In this document: positions 33,588 to 44,930 of the stretch, in pieces
How the letters are laid out: the number at the start of each line of letters is the position of its first letter
Numbering within the stretch: position 1 is the first letter of the stretch
Source of the DNA: Kitagawia praeruptora
Taxonomy: Eukaryota > Streptophyta > Magnoliopsida > Apiales > Apiaceae
Assembly (NCBI GenBank): GCA_037693485.1
Contig: CM075344.1
Coordinates: 97,375,001-97,439,000, forward strand
Direction of reading: 5' to 3'
DNA: 64,000 bases
Position numbers and translations under genes: made by a program
Notes under the pieces: generated by a model
Databases searched by the model: none
Told to the model about the DNA's origin: nothing
Seen by the model: only the letters and a program-made list of their open reading frames with translations

Positions 33588-34553
33588 GTATGTTTTCTAC
33601 TATCCCTTGTATTTACTTCCATTCAATGAGGACATTGAATATTTTAAGTTTGGGGGTGGTTTGAGGGATGAGTAGTTGTTATTGTATTATTTGTTCATGT
33701 AGGATTCATGCTTTGCATATTAGTAGTAGTAAATTATGCATTATTGTTTGTGTTATCTACGTTTGTTTCATATAGGACATTCTGTGTTTATGTTCGTATA
33801 TCATGTGAGTTCATAGTAGTTTGCATTTGCACCCATGCTTGATAGGAATTTTGTGTTGTTGACGCTTTTGATTGAGAAGTGATATGCTTTGTTCTTGTGC
33901 ACACACATACACTAGTAAGTTGAAGCTAGTAGACTTATTGAATGTTGTAAGTGATTAGAAGGACATGAATATGTGCAAGATGATTTAGTTTGCATGCTTT
34001 GAATACAAGTCGGTGCGTTAGAGAGATTTTTGCTTGGGATTGAGTATGTTTTTCCACCAAGTGAGTTTTGAGCCTTATTGCTTATTGCATATTTGTTGCA
34101 ATCTTATTCGTTTGCTTGAGTGTCCACGGATTGTTTGCATTGCTAGCAGTTGTTTGAGGTCTTTCTTGAAACGCATGACATTATTTGACGATTAAAATGA
34201 TAAAGGCACTTAGGAATAACCACATATTTTCCCATATTACCATACCATGTTTACATGATCAATTAGTTAACCCGTTGAGCTTAATCCTATTTTTTTCGGT
34301 GACATACCACATTACTTGCCTAGACCTTTTTCTTGTATTGGCCTTACATTAATTTGAACCCATATTGTCAAAGGCTAGTAGAGTGCTTAAGGGAGTAATA
34401 AGGTGTGCAAGGAGGGGTTATTGTTGGTCTTACTTTTGGGGGAAATATTGAAAATTGGGTTTGGTTGTTTACTTGATAGTCGACATATGTAATAAATTCA
34501 TTGGATCATTGTTATTGTTTATATTATTGTTTGTGTTCTATTTAGCTCTCGAG

Positions 34554-34584
<31 letters not shown>

Positions 34585-35483
34585 AAAAGAAAAAAAAAAA
34601 AAAAAAAACAGAAAAAAAAAAAAGAGAAAGAAGGAAAAAAAAAAAAAAAAAAGAAAAAAAAAAATATATTATGAGAGCATGTTTGTGTTTGTTGTGATCC
34701 TATTTCAGTCGACTAGTCGAGTGTTTGTAATAGTAAAATTATGTGGGGGGGGAAATATGGTGTTGTGTATGATTTATTATGGTACTTACTAGCTTTTGAC
34801 ACTTCACCTGTTTTGGCTTATTTGACATACCTTGTCCCTAGCCCCGTTACAACCCAAATAAAGACCTTTTGATTATCGTCATTGATGTATGTTGTGTTAA
34901 GAGTTAGATTGATACCAAATGTCAAGCGTGTTTATGATTTTGTTGGAATTGAGTGATACACTTACCCTTGTTCTTGAGTGAAAATTTTTTTTTTTGTGAG
35001 TGGATTGTGAGTGTTTGCTTGTTTTTGCGTATGAGATCCCGAGTGTTGTCTCAAAGATGTACTCTTGTAGGCTTAGCATGTTTACTAACTGATTCTTACA
35101 TTTGACATGGACTTGTGAGAACTTATGCATGTTCATTGAGTAGACTATGTGAATACTTGCACTTTCGACACCAAGACATTGCGTATTTACTTTGATTCTT
35201 AAGTTGAGGTGGCATGAGAGGATTTGAAGGTATGGTAGATTAGATTAATTGCATTTTCATTTAGTTGCATTCATGCATTGCATTGCATTAGGTTAAATGG
35301 ATTTTGTGGGTACATTCGCTATAGGCCCTCACGAGACCTTACTCGTCCACTAGGGCTGCCTAGGGGTTTAAAGGGCTTGTTGCATATGCCAAATGCAACC
35401 GTGATCACCTACGGAAGTGGTACTAGTTAGTTAGTTGTAATTGTTTATGCTTGAGGACAAGCATCGGTTTAAGTTTGGGGGTG
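33588..35483 (+). other. Athila-A 3' non-coding region
   Basis: About 1.9 kb without genes. An A/AG-rich low-complexity stretch lies at 34554-34664. The region is closely related to 41480-42995 plus 47758-48063 of Athila-B, which shows where CACTA-2 entered that copy. It ends in the purine tract AAGTTTGGGGGTG at 35471-35483. Confidence 0.8.
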
Positions 35484-36964
35484 TGATAAGTGGATTTTAT
35501 ATCTACTTGGAGCATTCTAAATTGGCTTAAATTGATTGTCTTGGACTCAAGTTTCTGGTAGTTTTGATGTGTTTTGCTTAGTTGTGCAGATTTACGAGAA
35601 GGTTGACTAAGGTGGATGCTTCTATTATTTTTTTGGAATTAATTGATCAAAATTCGGATTTTTAAGAAGGGTTGCGCAGTCTACATTGTTTGGGCCATAT
35701 CTTGAGTTCTATAAGTCTGTTTTCAGCCCGTAAGCTGTCCACGCGAAGATAACGAGATTTTCTATCATTCTAAGGTGGTCCAGAGGTCCAATTACGTTTG
35801 GAACGTTCCAGAAAAATTGAAGAAAAGTCAGCCACGAATTTCCTTAAGAAAACAGAATCAGTTTAGGAAACGTCTTTTGCAGAAATTCTGTTTTAACTCT
35901 ATTTTGGGTATTTTCTTGCTGGGCAAGACTTTTAGAGCCTATTTAAACACATCCTACCATTGTAATAGATATATACAGATTATCATATTTTTTTATTGTA
36001 ACCAGCTGAGATTTGCAAGAGAGAAAAGGAGAGAAGGGTTCAACGCTCGTGACAAGCAAGGACCTAGATCTACTTCATCTTTTGTATACGTTGGATTATA
36101 GATTTGTTTTCTCAACTCTTTATTTTTATAATATTATTACGTCTTTCTTCCATATCTTGTTTTATATCATGTTTTCATCAAATCCCATGACGATGAACGG
36201 TTCAATTATGGGCTAATCGTTGTCGTGGGATCCTAGTGGATTTATCTATGTAGCTTAGTAGTTTGTATGCCTTAAAGATTTATGTGTGGTGAATTCTTGA
36301 TATCCTTGTATGGTTATGCTTATTGAATTTAGGTGCGTCGCGAACATCTAATTTGTTAATCTCTTGCTAAACGAGAGTGGATCTTGAGATTTAGAACTTG
36401 CCATGCTAGCATAGGATAGGTTGATGTAATCATCATGATTTGTGGCATGAATAGAGATATTATGCTACCCTATGTGATCTAAGTGGATAACCTGTGCTTC
36501 AACCTCTATGTTTTCAAATTCTATAGAGATATAGGGTCTAAACATAATAGGTGCCTACCCATCTTCTATCTCTTTTGTGGATGTATGTGTAGATTGGTAC
36601 TAGTATACCGAGAGGTAACTTTTACTCTTTTCGTGTTATCCGATCAGATATCAAGACCATTACATGTTTTAATTAAAGGCTGCAACTCTAAGTGAAGTAG
36701 ATGATGAAACTAGGATTCCATGTTTATTCTCATATAAGTAATTCGATATTAATTCTTGTTAATTAGTTAATTCTTAGTTTAACTCTTGCATCTTAGTATA
36801 AATTAGATAATCAACCCCAATTTGTTACTTTTCTTAGCAGTGAATTAAAACCATACATTGTTGCATAGGCATATTTACTGAATAGAACATAACCAGATCT
36901 CTGTGGAACGAACTTTAACTGTATTACTTGTGACTACGTGCGCTTGCGTGAAATTAGCATAACA
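35484..36964 (+). repeat. Athila-A 3' LTR
   Basis: 1481 bp, same length as the 5' copy with a constant offset of 10,946 and no difference noticed. It is followed by the duplication TAAGT. Confidence 0.95.
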
Positions 36965-37283
36965 TAAGTCCAGAGGAGCGAAAAGCTATTGAGGCATTGT
37001 ATTCAAGTACAATCAGTCAGTGGAGAAAGCGCAAGAGAATGTTTAAAGATATCTGGGATTCTATAACAGAGAACTCGCCCAAGAATCTAAAAGAATTCAA
37101 GGTCTTGTGTCAGTTATTGCCTTTCAGCTGATTAGCACATTGTAGTTTTCCTTTTTTAAATCATCTGGTTGCTATATTTTTCAGGAAGAGCTTAGAATTG
37201 AATATGATGAAGATGTTGGCGTGAGTTTGCAGTCTTTCTCTGATCTAATGCCACAAGGAAAAAAGCGTGCTAGGGGGCAGTAA

Positions 37284-38620
37284 ATTTATGTGCATACTTC
37301 TACAGGTATATCAGACATATATGTACACAGTATGTATGGTAATATCTGATAAATGCATCCTGTACATGACTAGTAACTATCTCTTGGAGTTTATCTCTTT
37401 ATATCTTACCTCTTACTTTGATGCACCTCAGTTATAAGATCAAAAAGCAATAGATCCTTAGCTAAGATCAAGGGGGTATCTTTATTAAGAGACTCAATAA
37501 AGATCCTTAGCTCAGCAAGATAACACATGAATCCCACGAGTAACTGAACATATGAAATATATTACATCCTCATTAAGGCTATAGAACATTCGTGATGGTA
37601 ATTGTTTGACACCCTTAATGTCCTTTTGCACACTTGGAAAATTCCAGATGAGTGGCATATCATATATGTACTTTAGGCATTTAAATATTATATTAAATCA
37701 TCTCCCTGGGTTTGCTGTGCTAACATGAATGCTTCTTTACTCCACTGATGCATTTCTGATATCACTAAACCATCAATTTAGGATGTATTCAGACTGTCGT
37801 AGAAGTTTGATATGCCAGCCTTCCTGAACCTCTATAACTATTTTAGGTGATAGTTACTTTATGTGACAAAAGTATAATGGACAAAAGTATAATGTGTTTT
37901 ACTTTTATGTGACAAAAGTTAATTATGCAACGATACATGGACTTGTTGCATAGTGCTTTTATGTCACACTCATATAAACTTTCTTATAAGTTTGTGCATT
38001 TGACTTCTTGCGTACCTAAAGTCATTTTATTTCTGCTCTGTTGTGTTTGCAGTACTAGTGGTGGATTAGGCTCCCTCTGACATCTCAAGTTCAGTGTTGT
38101 GCTTTGAACTTTGTTATAGAGGGGTTTATTTGCTTTCTGGACAGTGGGCATCAAATTAGATCCAGTGTTTAAATGGGTAAGTACAATGTCTTGGATATAC
38201 TTTGCTGGCACTAAAAGTCTACAACGGTCTCATTGGCATAAAGGTCTCATTGGCAGAAGTGGCATTACGAGGACAAATAAATGTTTGGCAAAAATTGACA
38301 ACAAGAAATCTAGAGAACTGACAGGCATACGAGAAGAACTTTCTACTGATTCAGATGCTTGACGTGGCGCATATTCATTTAATTTATATCTAATCTTTTA
38401 GTGAATGTAAACTAGAATTGTACCATGTCTATGTCGTCGTTTTTGCATTAGGTCGTTAGACATTGAATGGTTATGTTGTTAATGTAGTCTGAATGGTTTA
38501 GGTACCGCTTTTGGGTAGGTGATAATGATGTACAAGGTACTCTTTTGGATATTTGGTGTGTATGAAATACCATGTTAATGGTGGATTTCTATATGAACAA
38601 ATGGGTCATGTCCAATTTTT
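37284..38620. other. CACTA-1 interior after the HOP2 fragment
   Basis: It probably begins with HOP2 3' untranslated sequence. No further coding fragment is recognised; frames at 37984-38211 and 38144-38362 overlap on opposite strands and look accidental. Confidence 0.4.
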
Positions 38621-38624
38621 TTTT

Positions 38625-39058
38625 AAAGAAAAGCATTGCTATTGCCTCATAATGTGTTGCCATTTATTGTTAATTCCTTACTAAAAGCATTGCTATTGCC
38701 TCATAATGTGTTGCCATTTATTGTTAATTCCCTACTAAAAGCATTGCTATTAAACAAAAATTTGTTGCCATTGCCACCTTAAACGTTGCAATAAATATCC
38801 AAAACAGGGTTGCTATGGCCCATTGCAATGAATTTAAATTGTTGCTATAGACTGGACAACGTTGCTATAACAAGCATTTGCAATGACATTAAAGCATTGC
38901 TATATGGTACTATATTCGTTGCTATAGGGACCTATTGCAACCCAAGCAAAGTTAACGCCCAATTTTTACAAAAGCATTGCTATAGCATCAATCGCAACGG
39001 TATTAGGCCCTTTAGCAACAATTTGAAGGTGTTGCTATAGGCAATATATGGTGTAGTG
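38625..39058. repeat. CACTA-1 right subterminal repeats
   Basis: The words AAAGCATTGCTATTGCCTC and GTTGCTATAG recur many times in both orientations, including two near-identical 60-bp blocks near 38630-38745. Such subterminal arrays are where CACTA transposases bind. Confidence 0.8.
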
Positions 39059-39061
39059 TCT

Positions 39062-39514
39062 TATAGAGATATAGGGTCTAAGCATAATTGGTGTCTATTC
39101 ATTTTCTATCTCTTTTGTGGATGTATGTTTAGTTTGGTATTCGTATACTGAGAAGTAGCGTATACTTGTTTCATGTTGTCTGATCAGATATCATAACCAT
39201 TGCATATAGTGATTAAAGGCGTCAGATCTAAGCAAAGTATTTAATGAAGTTAGGATCCCATGTTTTCTCTTGCAGAAGTAATTCGATTCCAATTCTCGTT
39301 ATTTAGTTAATTCTTAGTTTGTTAGTTTACTTCTTAGTTAATTTAGTTTATTAAAACCAAAATCGTTATTTGTCTTAGCACTGAATAATAATCATACATT
39401 GTTACATAGGTACATCTACTGAATTGAAACCATAACCAGATCTCTGTGGGAACGAACTCGACTTATATCTTTATTACTTGTGACCACGTACGCTTGCGTG
39501 ATTTAGTGCAAACA
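39062..39514 (+). repeat. Athila-B 5' LTR, second part
   Basis: It continues the LTR interrupted at 22389 and ends GTGCAAACA. Added to the first part this gives 1373 bp, against 1369 bp for the 3' LTR once its internal 109-bp duplication is discounted. Confidence 0.9.
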
Positions 39515-39664
39515 AGTTTTTGGCGCCGCTGCCGGGGATCATCGGTGTTTTATTTTTGGTTTATGTGCTTGTCAATAGTGGTCGTTAGCGTTCACTGACT
39601 CGGATTTGTTTTTCTTATCTATCTTGTTTAGTTTGGTGTGTTTCAGGTACTTGAGTGTTTGAAG

Positions 39665-40582
39665 ATGGCATGCGAGGAGTTGCCATGGTGGGCATATTCG
39701 AGGACATCCATGCCTCAGCAATGTGAGCAGTATTTGGGCGTTCATGATCCCTCACAATATTGTTACTACGAAGGAGTTGATCCATATGTCACTTATGAGG
39801 AACAACCATATTTTCAATACCATCCTCAACAGTACTAGCAAGGTGTTCCAAATATGTCATATCTCTTTGGTAGTGAAGAGTTTCAACATCAGCAACCTAC
39901 TCCTACTTTTCAGTCAAATGAGGTTGTAACTATGGAGGAGCTTAGGATGCTTGTAAAGAGTAATGAGGAGTTTGTCAAATCTTTGGAGACACTAGTTTCT
40001 CGAGCTGTGAGTGCCTTGGAACAAGAGAAACAACAATTCATACTAAAGGCAATTCCAAAAAAAAACGGTGACTTGGAGCAAGGTATTGCATGCATAATTG
40101 AGGAAGACAAATTCCAAGGTGAGGTGAGTGTTCACAAGCCGTGTGAGGAATTTGATCATGCTAGTATGGTGGATGATTCGGAAAGGGCACTATTTGGGAC
40201 AGACACTGATGAGCTGTACAAAATTCAAAAATTGGTATGTGCGTACCAAGAGACTGATGACCATGGGAAAGATGCAGGTCTTCTACTTGTCTCAGAGTTT
40301 AAAGAAGGAGGTAGCGCATTAGAGCCAATGGAGGAAGTTCTCTTTGAGGAACCAAAGGCTTCAGTAACTTACATTTACCCTCCTCCATTATATTCAAGCG
40401 AAGCCCGCGAGTGTGTGTTGTTCTACAAATTGATAGATTTTGGGTCGACAGATGAAGGAATTGGAATAGGACATAGTTGTTACACGAATAGGCCAAGTGA
40501 CGAGAAGTGGCAGAAAGTGTGTCGCCGTGATGACGATGAAGTTTCGCGAAGAGATGACCAGGCCAACTATTATCATCCTTAA
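39665..40582 (+). pseudogene. Athila-B gag-derived reading frame, one nonsense codon
   Basis: About 305 codons from ATG 39665 (MACEEL), one frame throughout except a TAG at 39836-39838. The start lies at the same distance from the primer site as gag in Athila-A. The middle (EELRMLVKSNEEF and LVSRAVSAL) resembles the linker after the capsid domain in Athila-A (DDLRMMVKN and LGQIASALL), and YIYPPPLY resembles IYPPPPYP further on. Capsid, zinc knuckle and all of pol are absent. I take it as a shrunken, rapidly changing gag derivative. It may bind element RNA or do nothing. Confidence 0.6.
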
Positions 40583-40598
40583 TGGAGGCTTGGAAGTA

Positions 40599-40647
40599 AC
40601 GTCAAGCTATTGACGTTAAAGAAGAGCATCGTGGGAGGCAACCCACG
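40599..40647 (+). ncRNA. Twin stem-loops in Athila-B
   Basis: Counterpart of 31553-31601: ACGTCAA-GCTA-TTGACGT at 40599-40616 and CGTGGG-AGGCAA-CCCACG at 40630-40647. Spacing and loops are the same; the second stem is fully Watson-Crick here. Confidence 0.6.
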
Positions 40648-40746
40648 CATTAGTGTAAAATAAAATAAAATTGAGTGTTGTATTCAAAAAAAAAAAAAGT
40701 ATTGTGCAAAAAAAAAAATGATTTTCGAGCAGGCTGCAGCTCTGTC

Positions 40747-40868
40747 ACGCAGGCTGCGCCTGCGTTTCTGCATTATCTGCATTCTGCCCCCCTGTAACGT
40801 AGGCTGCGCCTGCGTTACTGACCCTGGCGCGCTCTGCGCACCTGTAACGCAGGTTGCGCCTGCGTTAC
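40747..40868 (+). repeat. Three GC-rich hairpins in Athila-B
   Basis: Stems around a TGC loop at 40747-40765 (ACGCAGGC/GCCTGCGT), 40794-40818 and 40844-40868 (GTAACGCAGG type, 11-bp stems). The two longer copies differ at two stem positions, and both changes keep pairing through T-G wobble. Confidence 0.75.
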
Positions 40869-41312
40869 ACCCCTTTCTGCCCAGATTTTTTCCTGAAAAT
40901 TAGTGTTTTAACCTACAATTTTTCCCCCAAATTCTATCCTAACTCAAATTTCTTCAATCCCTAAATCTTATATCTATCCTACATCAATTCCATACCTCCT
41001 AAATCTCTTCTACATTCTTTTTTTTTACAACCCTCTCCATCATCTTATATATATACCCACCTATACATACAAATCCAATTCCTCTTCTATTTCTTTAAAT
41101 CTCTAAAAATTCAATTCTAAAGAGGAATTAATTGCAAGTTCACCTCTTCGATTCGTACTGGGTAAATCTTCTTCTCTAATTTTATCTTTATTATGAATTT
41201 TTGTTCTTGTAAATTGGGGATTTTGTATTATTCTTGGTTTTTGGGCTATTTTTGGTATGATATTGCTTGATAATTATTGGTTGAGCTTCTTGTGAGTTGG
41301 GTATTGATTCTT

Positions 41313-41558
41313 ATGGCTTCTAAGCGTGGGAGAGGTGATGCTAGTGTTGTGAAATTTTCGTCTTTGACGGGTGAGGTTGAATTTAATCGGTTGTTGTGGA
41401 GGCCAATTGCTAAAGAAAGGGGATTTTTGCGAACAAGCATGTTGAGTTGCGATGGGGAAGGATATGTAATGCGCCTTGTAGGTATGTTTTCTGCTATCCC
41501 TCATATTTACTTCCATTCAATGCGGACATTGAATATTTTAAGTTTGGGGGTGGTTTGA
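41313..41558 (+). pseudogene. Shrunken Athila envelope-like remnant
   Basis: 81 codons. The first residues (MASKRGRG) match the start of the Athila-A third frame, and the last third (YFHSMRTLNILSLGVV) is the translated sequence just after the stop of that frame. The body is gone, leaving a start joined to 3' non-coding sequence by an internal deletion. It is unlikely to make a working protein. Confidence 0.65.
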
Positions 41559-42995
41559 GGGATTAGTAGTTGTTGTATTATGTGTTCATGTAGGATTTCA
41601 TGTTTTGCATATTAGTAGTAGTATATTATGCATTTATGTTCGTGTTCTCTATGTTTGTTTCATGTAGGACATTCTATTTTTATGTTCGTATATCATGTGA
41701 GTTCATAATAGTTTGTATTTGCACCCATGCTTGATAGAATTTTGTGTTGTTGACGCTTTTGATTGAGAAGTGATATGCTTTGTTCTTGTGCACACACATA
41801 CACTAGTAAGTTGAAACTAGTAGACTTATTGAATGTTGTAAGTGATTAGAAGGACATGAATATGTGCAAGATGATTTAGTTTGCATGCTTTGAATACAAG
41901 TCGGTGCATTAGAGAGATTTTTTTTGCTTGGGATTGAGTATGTTTTTCCACCAAGTGAGTTTTGAGCCTTATTGCATATTTGCAATTTATTCGTTTGCGT
42001 GAGTGTCCACGGATTGTTTGCATTGCTAGCAGTTGTTTGAGATCTTTCTTGAAACGCATGACATTATTTGACGATTAAAATGATAAAGGCATTAGGAATA
42101 ACCGCATATTTTCCCATTATTACTACACCATATTTACATGATCAATTAGTTAACCTGTTGAGCTTAATCCAATTTTTTTCGGTGACATACCACAGTACTT
42201 GCCTAGACCTTTTTCTTGTATTGGCCGTACATTAATTTGAACCCACATTGTCAAAGGCTAGTAGAGTGCTTAAGGGAGTAATAAGGTGTGCAAGGAGGGG
42301 TTTATTGTTGGTCATACTTTTGGGGGAAATATTGAAAATTGGGTTTGTTTATTTGATAGTCGGCATATGTAATAAATTCATGGGATCATTGTTATTTTTT
42401 ATATTATTGTTTTATCTAACTCTCGAAAAAAAAAGAGAAAAAAAAGGAAAAAAAAAGAAAAAAAATATATATTATGAGAGCATGTTTGTGTTTGTTGTGA
42501 TCCTACTTTAGTCGACTAGTCGAGTGTTTTGTTGGAAGAAAAATAGTAAAATTATGTGGGGGGAATAGGGTGTTGTGTATGATTTATTATGGTACTTACT
42601 AGCTTTTGACACTTCACCTGTTTTGGCTTATTTGACATACCTTGTCCCTAGCCCCGTTACAACCCAAATAAAGACCTTTTGATTATCGTCATTGATGTAT
42701 GTTGTGTTAAGAGTTAGATTGATACCAAATGTCAAGCATGTTTATGATTTTGTTGGAATTGAGTGATACACTTACCCTTGTTCTTTAGTGAATATTCTTT
42801 TGTGAGTGGATTGTGAGTGTTTGCTTGTTTTTGCATATGAGATCCTGAGTTTTGTCTCAAAGATGTACTCTTGTAGGCTTAGCATGATTACTAACTTATT
42901 CTTACACTTGACATGGACTTCTGAGAACTTATGCATGTTCATTGAGTAGACTATGTGAATACTTGCACTTTTGACACCAAGACATTGCGTATTTA
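41559..42995 (+). other. Athila-B 3' non-coding region, left part
   Basis: Related to 33620-35170 of Athila-A at most positions, including an A-rich stretch at 42425-42470. It stops at TTA (42993-42995), where CACTA-2 entered, and resumes at 47758. Confidence 0.8.
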
Positions 42996-43249
42996 CACTA
43001 CGCCATAAACGCACATACGCAACCCCCATTTTCAGTTGCGTAAGGCCTGAAAAGCGTTGCGTAAGGTCTTACGCAACGCTTTTGGGGCGTTACCAATACT
43101 GGCGTTGCGTAAGACCCCTAACACAACGCTTTTCCAAGCTATTGCAACACTTCGAAAAGCATTGCATAAGAGGCCTTATGCAACACCAAAAGCATGCAAA
43201 CGCAACACTTCATGGGGTTGCATAAGATGTTTCAGCCATGTCAGCATGC

Positions 43250-43445
43250 TGACATGGAAGCAAGGTGCCACGTCAGCATGCTGACATGTCACCAGTGGGG
43301 CCCACAAGTGCCACATCACAAATTGCGGCATGCCACATCATCAGTGGGGTCCACATGACGTGTCATTAGTGGGGCCCACAAGTGCCACGTCACAAATAGG
43401 GGCATGCCATGTCAGCAATGAGTCCCACATGCCACGTCAGTAGTA
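43250..43445. repeat. CACTA-2 left subterminal array
   Basis: Repeated TGCCACGTCA and GTGGGGCCCAC words in about 30-bp spacing. It matches, in inverted order, the array near the other end at 47040-47550. Confidence 0.75.
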
Positions 43446-43639
43446 GGGTCCATTATCTAACGCAACGCTTTTAAGTCTAATGCAACACTAATTTTTTTTT
43501 AAGCAACACCATTCATGTCAAATGCAACACTTCGTATAAAAATTTAGAAATCACCATTTTGTTCATACATGAATTCCATAAAAAAATAACAGAAAACAAA
43601 ATACAAATTATTTCACCATAAACAACAGCTTAATCAAAG

Positions 43640-43808
43640 TTACAACATAAGTCGAATAGTGTTGTAGCTGCCTCTCGAAAAACCGAGAAAAATGATGTTT
43701 ACAATACAAAATGCCTTCAAGGGCTGCATAAGTTGATGGAGTTATGTGGCATCCACCACGAGAGCATTTGAAGCATGTTTTATGATAAGCTTCATTCTCC
43801 ACTATTAC
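43640..43808 (-). pseudogene. Captured LIM-domain exon
   Basis: An acceptor (TGTCAG) stands before 43808. The frame then reads YHKTCFKCSRGGC, ITPSTYAALEGILYCKHHFS, the second half of the second LIM domain of plant WLIM/PLIM actin-bundling proteins. The cysteines and histidines binding zinc are kept (C..C, C..H). After HFSRFF the sequence leaves the family pattern. Only this exon was found, so it is a fragment carried by CACTA-2. Confidence 0.8.
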
Positions 43809-44287
43809 CTGACATTTTCACAAACAGAAACAAATTAACAAGACATACAAGCTACAAGCATGTTAATATTAGTAGTAAATAATGTGTTATTTGGAAATCA
43901 GAATGTGGCAACAAGACAACAAAATTGCCATGAATACTTGCTATTAAGCATATATAAAGGTACAACAGTGTAAAGAAAATTCAATAGGGGTTTACAGCTT
44001 TACTCCAACAAGCCAAGCAACAACACTTTGACGAAAACCGAGAGTGTCAACTTTAGCCTTACTTTTAGTTTATATGTATGCATAGTACCTTTTAGTTCGT
44101 TTAAATTGCATACTTTCATGTATTCATATATAAAACCCAACAATTTATATCAGTTCTGCATTCATTCAGAAAACCACTGAAAATATTACAATATGGTAGT
44201 ATACAAAGACTTGAATTAGTGTCCAGACATTGATACATTCATTTGCTGTAGCTGTAAAATTTAATATCTCAAATCGACAACATACCA

Positions 44288-44354
44288 GGGCAGCCTGGTT
44301 CTTTAAATCCTCCAAGTTCAAATTCCAAGCACTGATTCCGCAAATGTATTCTTG
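44288..44354 (-). pseudogene. Captured exon, unrecognised
   Basis: A 67-nt segment bounded by a good acceptor (GTACAG) and donor (CTG/GTATGTTG) reads QEYICGISAWNLNLEDLKNQ without stops. I do not recognise the source. It lies between the LIM and FtsY fragments on the same strand. Confidence 0.4.
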
Positions 44355-44774
44355 CTGTACACAGGCAACAATTAAACATTACAAGTAATTTTCAAGCATT
44401 GCTCAGTATTTAGTATACATTTCGTTTCACCAGTTACAGTCTGATGGATGTCAGCAAACAAGCACTTTACCAGAGCACATAACCATAGCTTAATTTAAAT
44501 CAAACTATCACTATCAAACCCTTGTGCAGATTTCAAGACAAACACATATCAAATCCATTGTTTGATAGATATAATAGATTTCTCAAAACAAAATAGCGAA
44601 ATGAGCAGGTGCAAGTTTCCTATCCAGTTGCCTAGACAAAAAATGGATCTTACCTTACCTAATCGCTGCCTATTTTACCTCTACCTATCTATATTTGACA
44701 TGATAAACATTACTCTGTATCTTGTAAAATATGATAACATCAACAATTAATGAACAAACAGGAGTGAGGAACCA

Positions 44775-44930
44775 ATATACCTTATTGCAAATACGAACTC
44801 CAGCTTGTCTTCAGTGTGATAGTTATTCCACCTCTGAAATCCACACTGATCTTTTCACATGGATTGTGATGCGATTTTGGAATCCTAGTACAAAGCACAA
44901 TTGGGCTGTGCCATAATTTGCTCTGAAAGG
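44775..44930 (-). pseudogene. Captured exon, unrecognised, possibly same source as its neighbour
   Basis: After TTTTCAG near 44930 one frame reads IPKSHHNPCEKISVDFRGG, then ITITLKTSWSSYLQ, and meets TAA just before a donor-like AAG/GTATATT. The peptide looks like real protein but I cannot name it. It may join the 44288-44354 exon. Confidence 0.35.

Larger units (their letters stand above)
24538..36964 (+). mobile_element. Athila-A, complete and very young Athila gypsy element
   Basis: 12,427 bp, flanked by TAAGT at 24533-24537 and 36965-36969. It has two 1481-bp LTRs (TGATAAG to CATAACA) in which I saw no difference when reading them side by side, an aspartate-tRNA-type primer site, an unbroken gag-pol, an envelope-like third frame and a polypurine tract. 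All parts needed for movement seem to be present. It interrupts the HOP2 fragment inside CACTA-1. Confidence 0.95.
24100..37283 (+). pseudogene. HOP2: Captured HOP2 (TBPIP) gene fragment, split by Athila-A
   Basis: HOP2 works with MND1 to help DMC1/RAD51 strand exchange in meiosis. Exons seen: about 24100-24235 (GQDQFDIPNSEELTQMKE), 24317-24387 (LTLEEIHGKEMKLQKE), 24481-24537 continuing at 36970-37101 (SNMEEELTKLRGG, then QWRKRKRMFKDIWD and ENSPKNLKEFK) and 37185-37283 (EYDEDVGVSLQSF to the stop TAA). Donor and acceptor sites are all present and phases agree. The N-terminal winged-helix part is missing. The second exon has an in-frame TAG where the family has Gln. Athila-A entered inside the third exon, duplicating TAAGT. 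Identification is by strong recall of the conserved C-terminus; the gene is certainly non-functional here. Confidence 0.85.
22390..39058 (+). mobile_element. CACTA-1, gene-capturing non-autonomous CACTA transposon
   Basis: It begins CACTACACCATAG and ends TATGGTGTAGTG, with the 3-bp duplication TCT at 22387-22389 and 39059-39061. The empty site is seen intact in the other LTR near 48976-48985, which proves the boundaries. Subterminal segments are full of GTTGCTATA/CATTGCTAT words (22400-22600 and 38625-39058). Without the Athila-A insertion it is about 4.2 kb. It has no recognisable CACTA transposase; instead it carries a lectin-receptor-kinase fragment and four exons of HOP2. Orientation is given as that of the captured genes. 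Confidence 0.93.

Noticed and set aside
34455..34697. Lysine-rich frame
   Set aside because: Translation of an A-rich low-complexity stretch in Athila-A 3' non-coding DNA.
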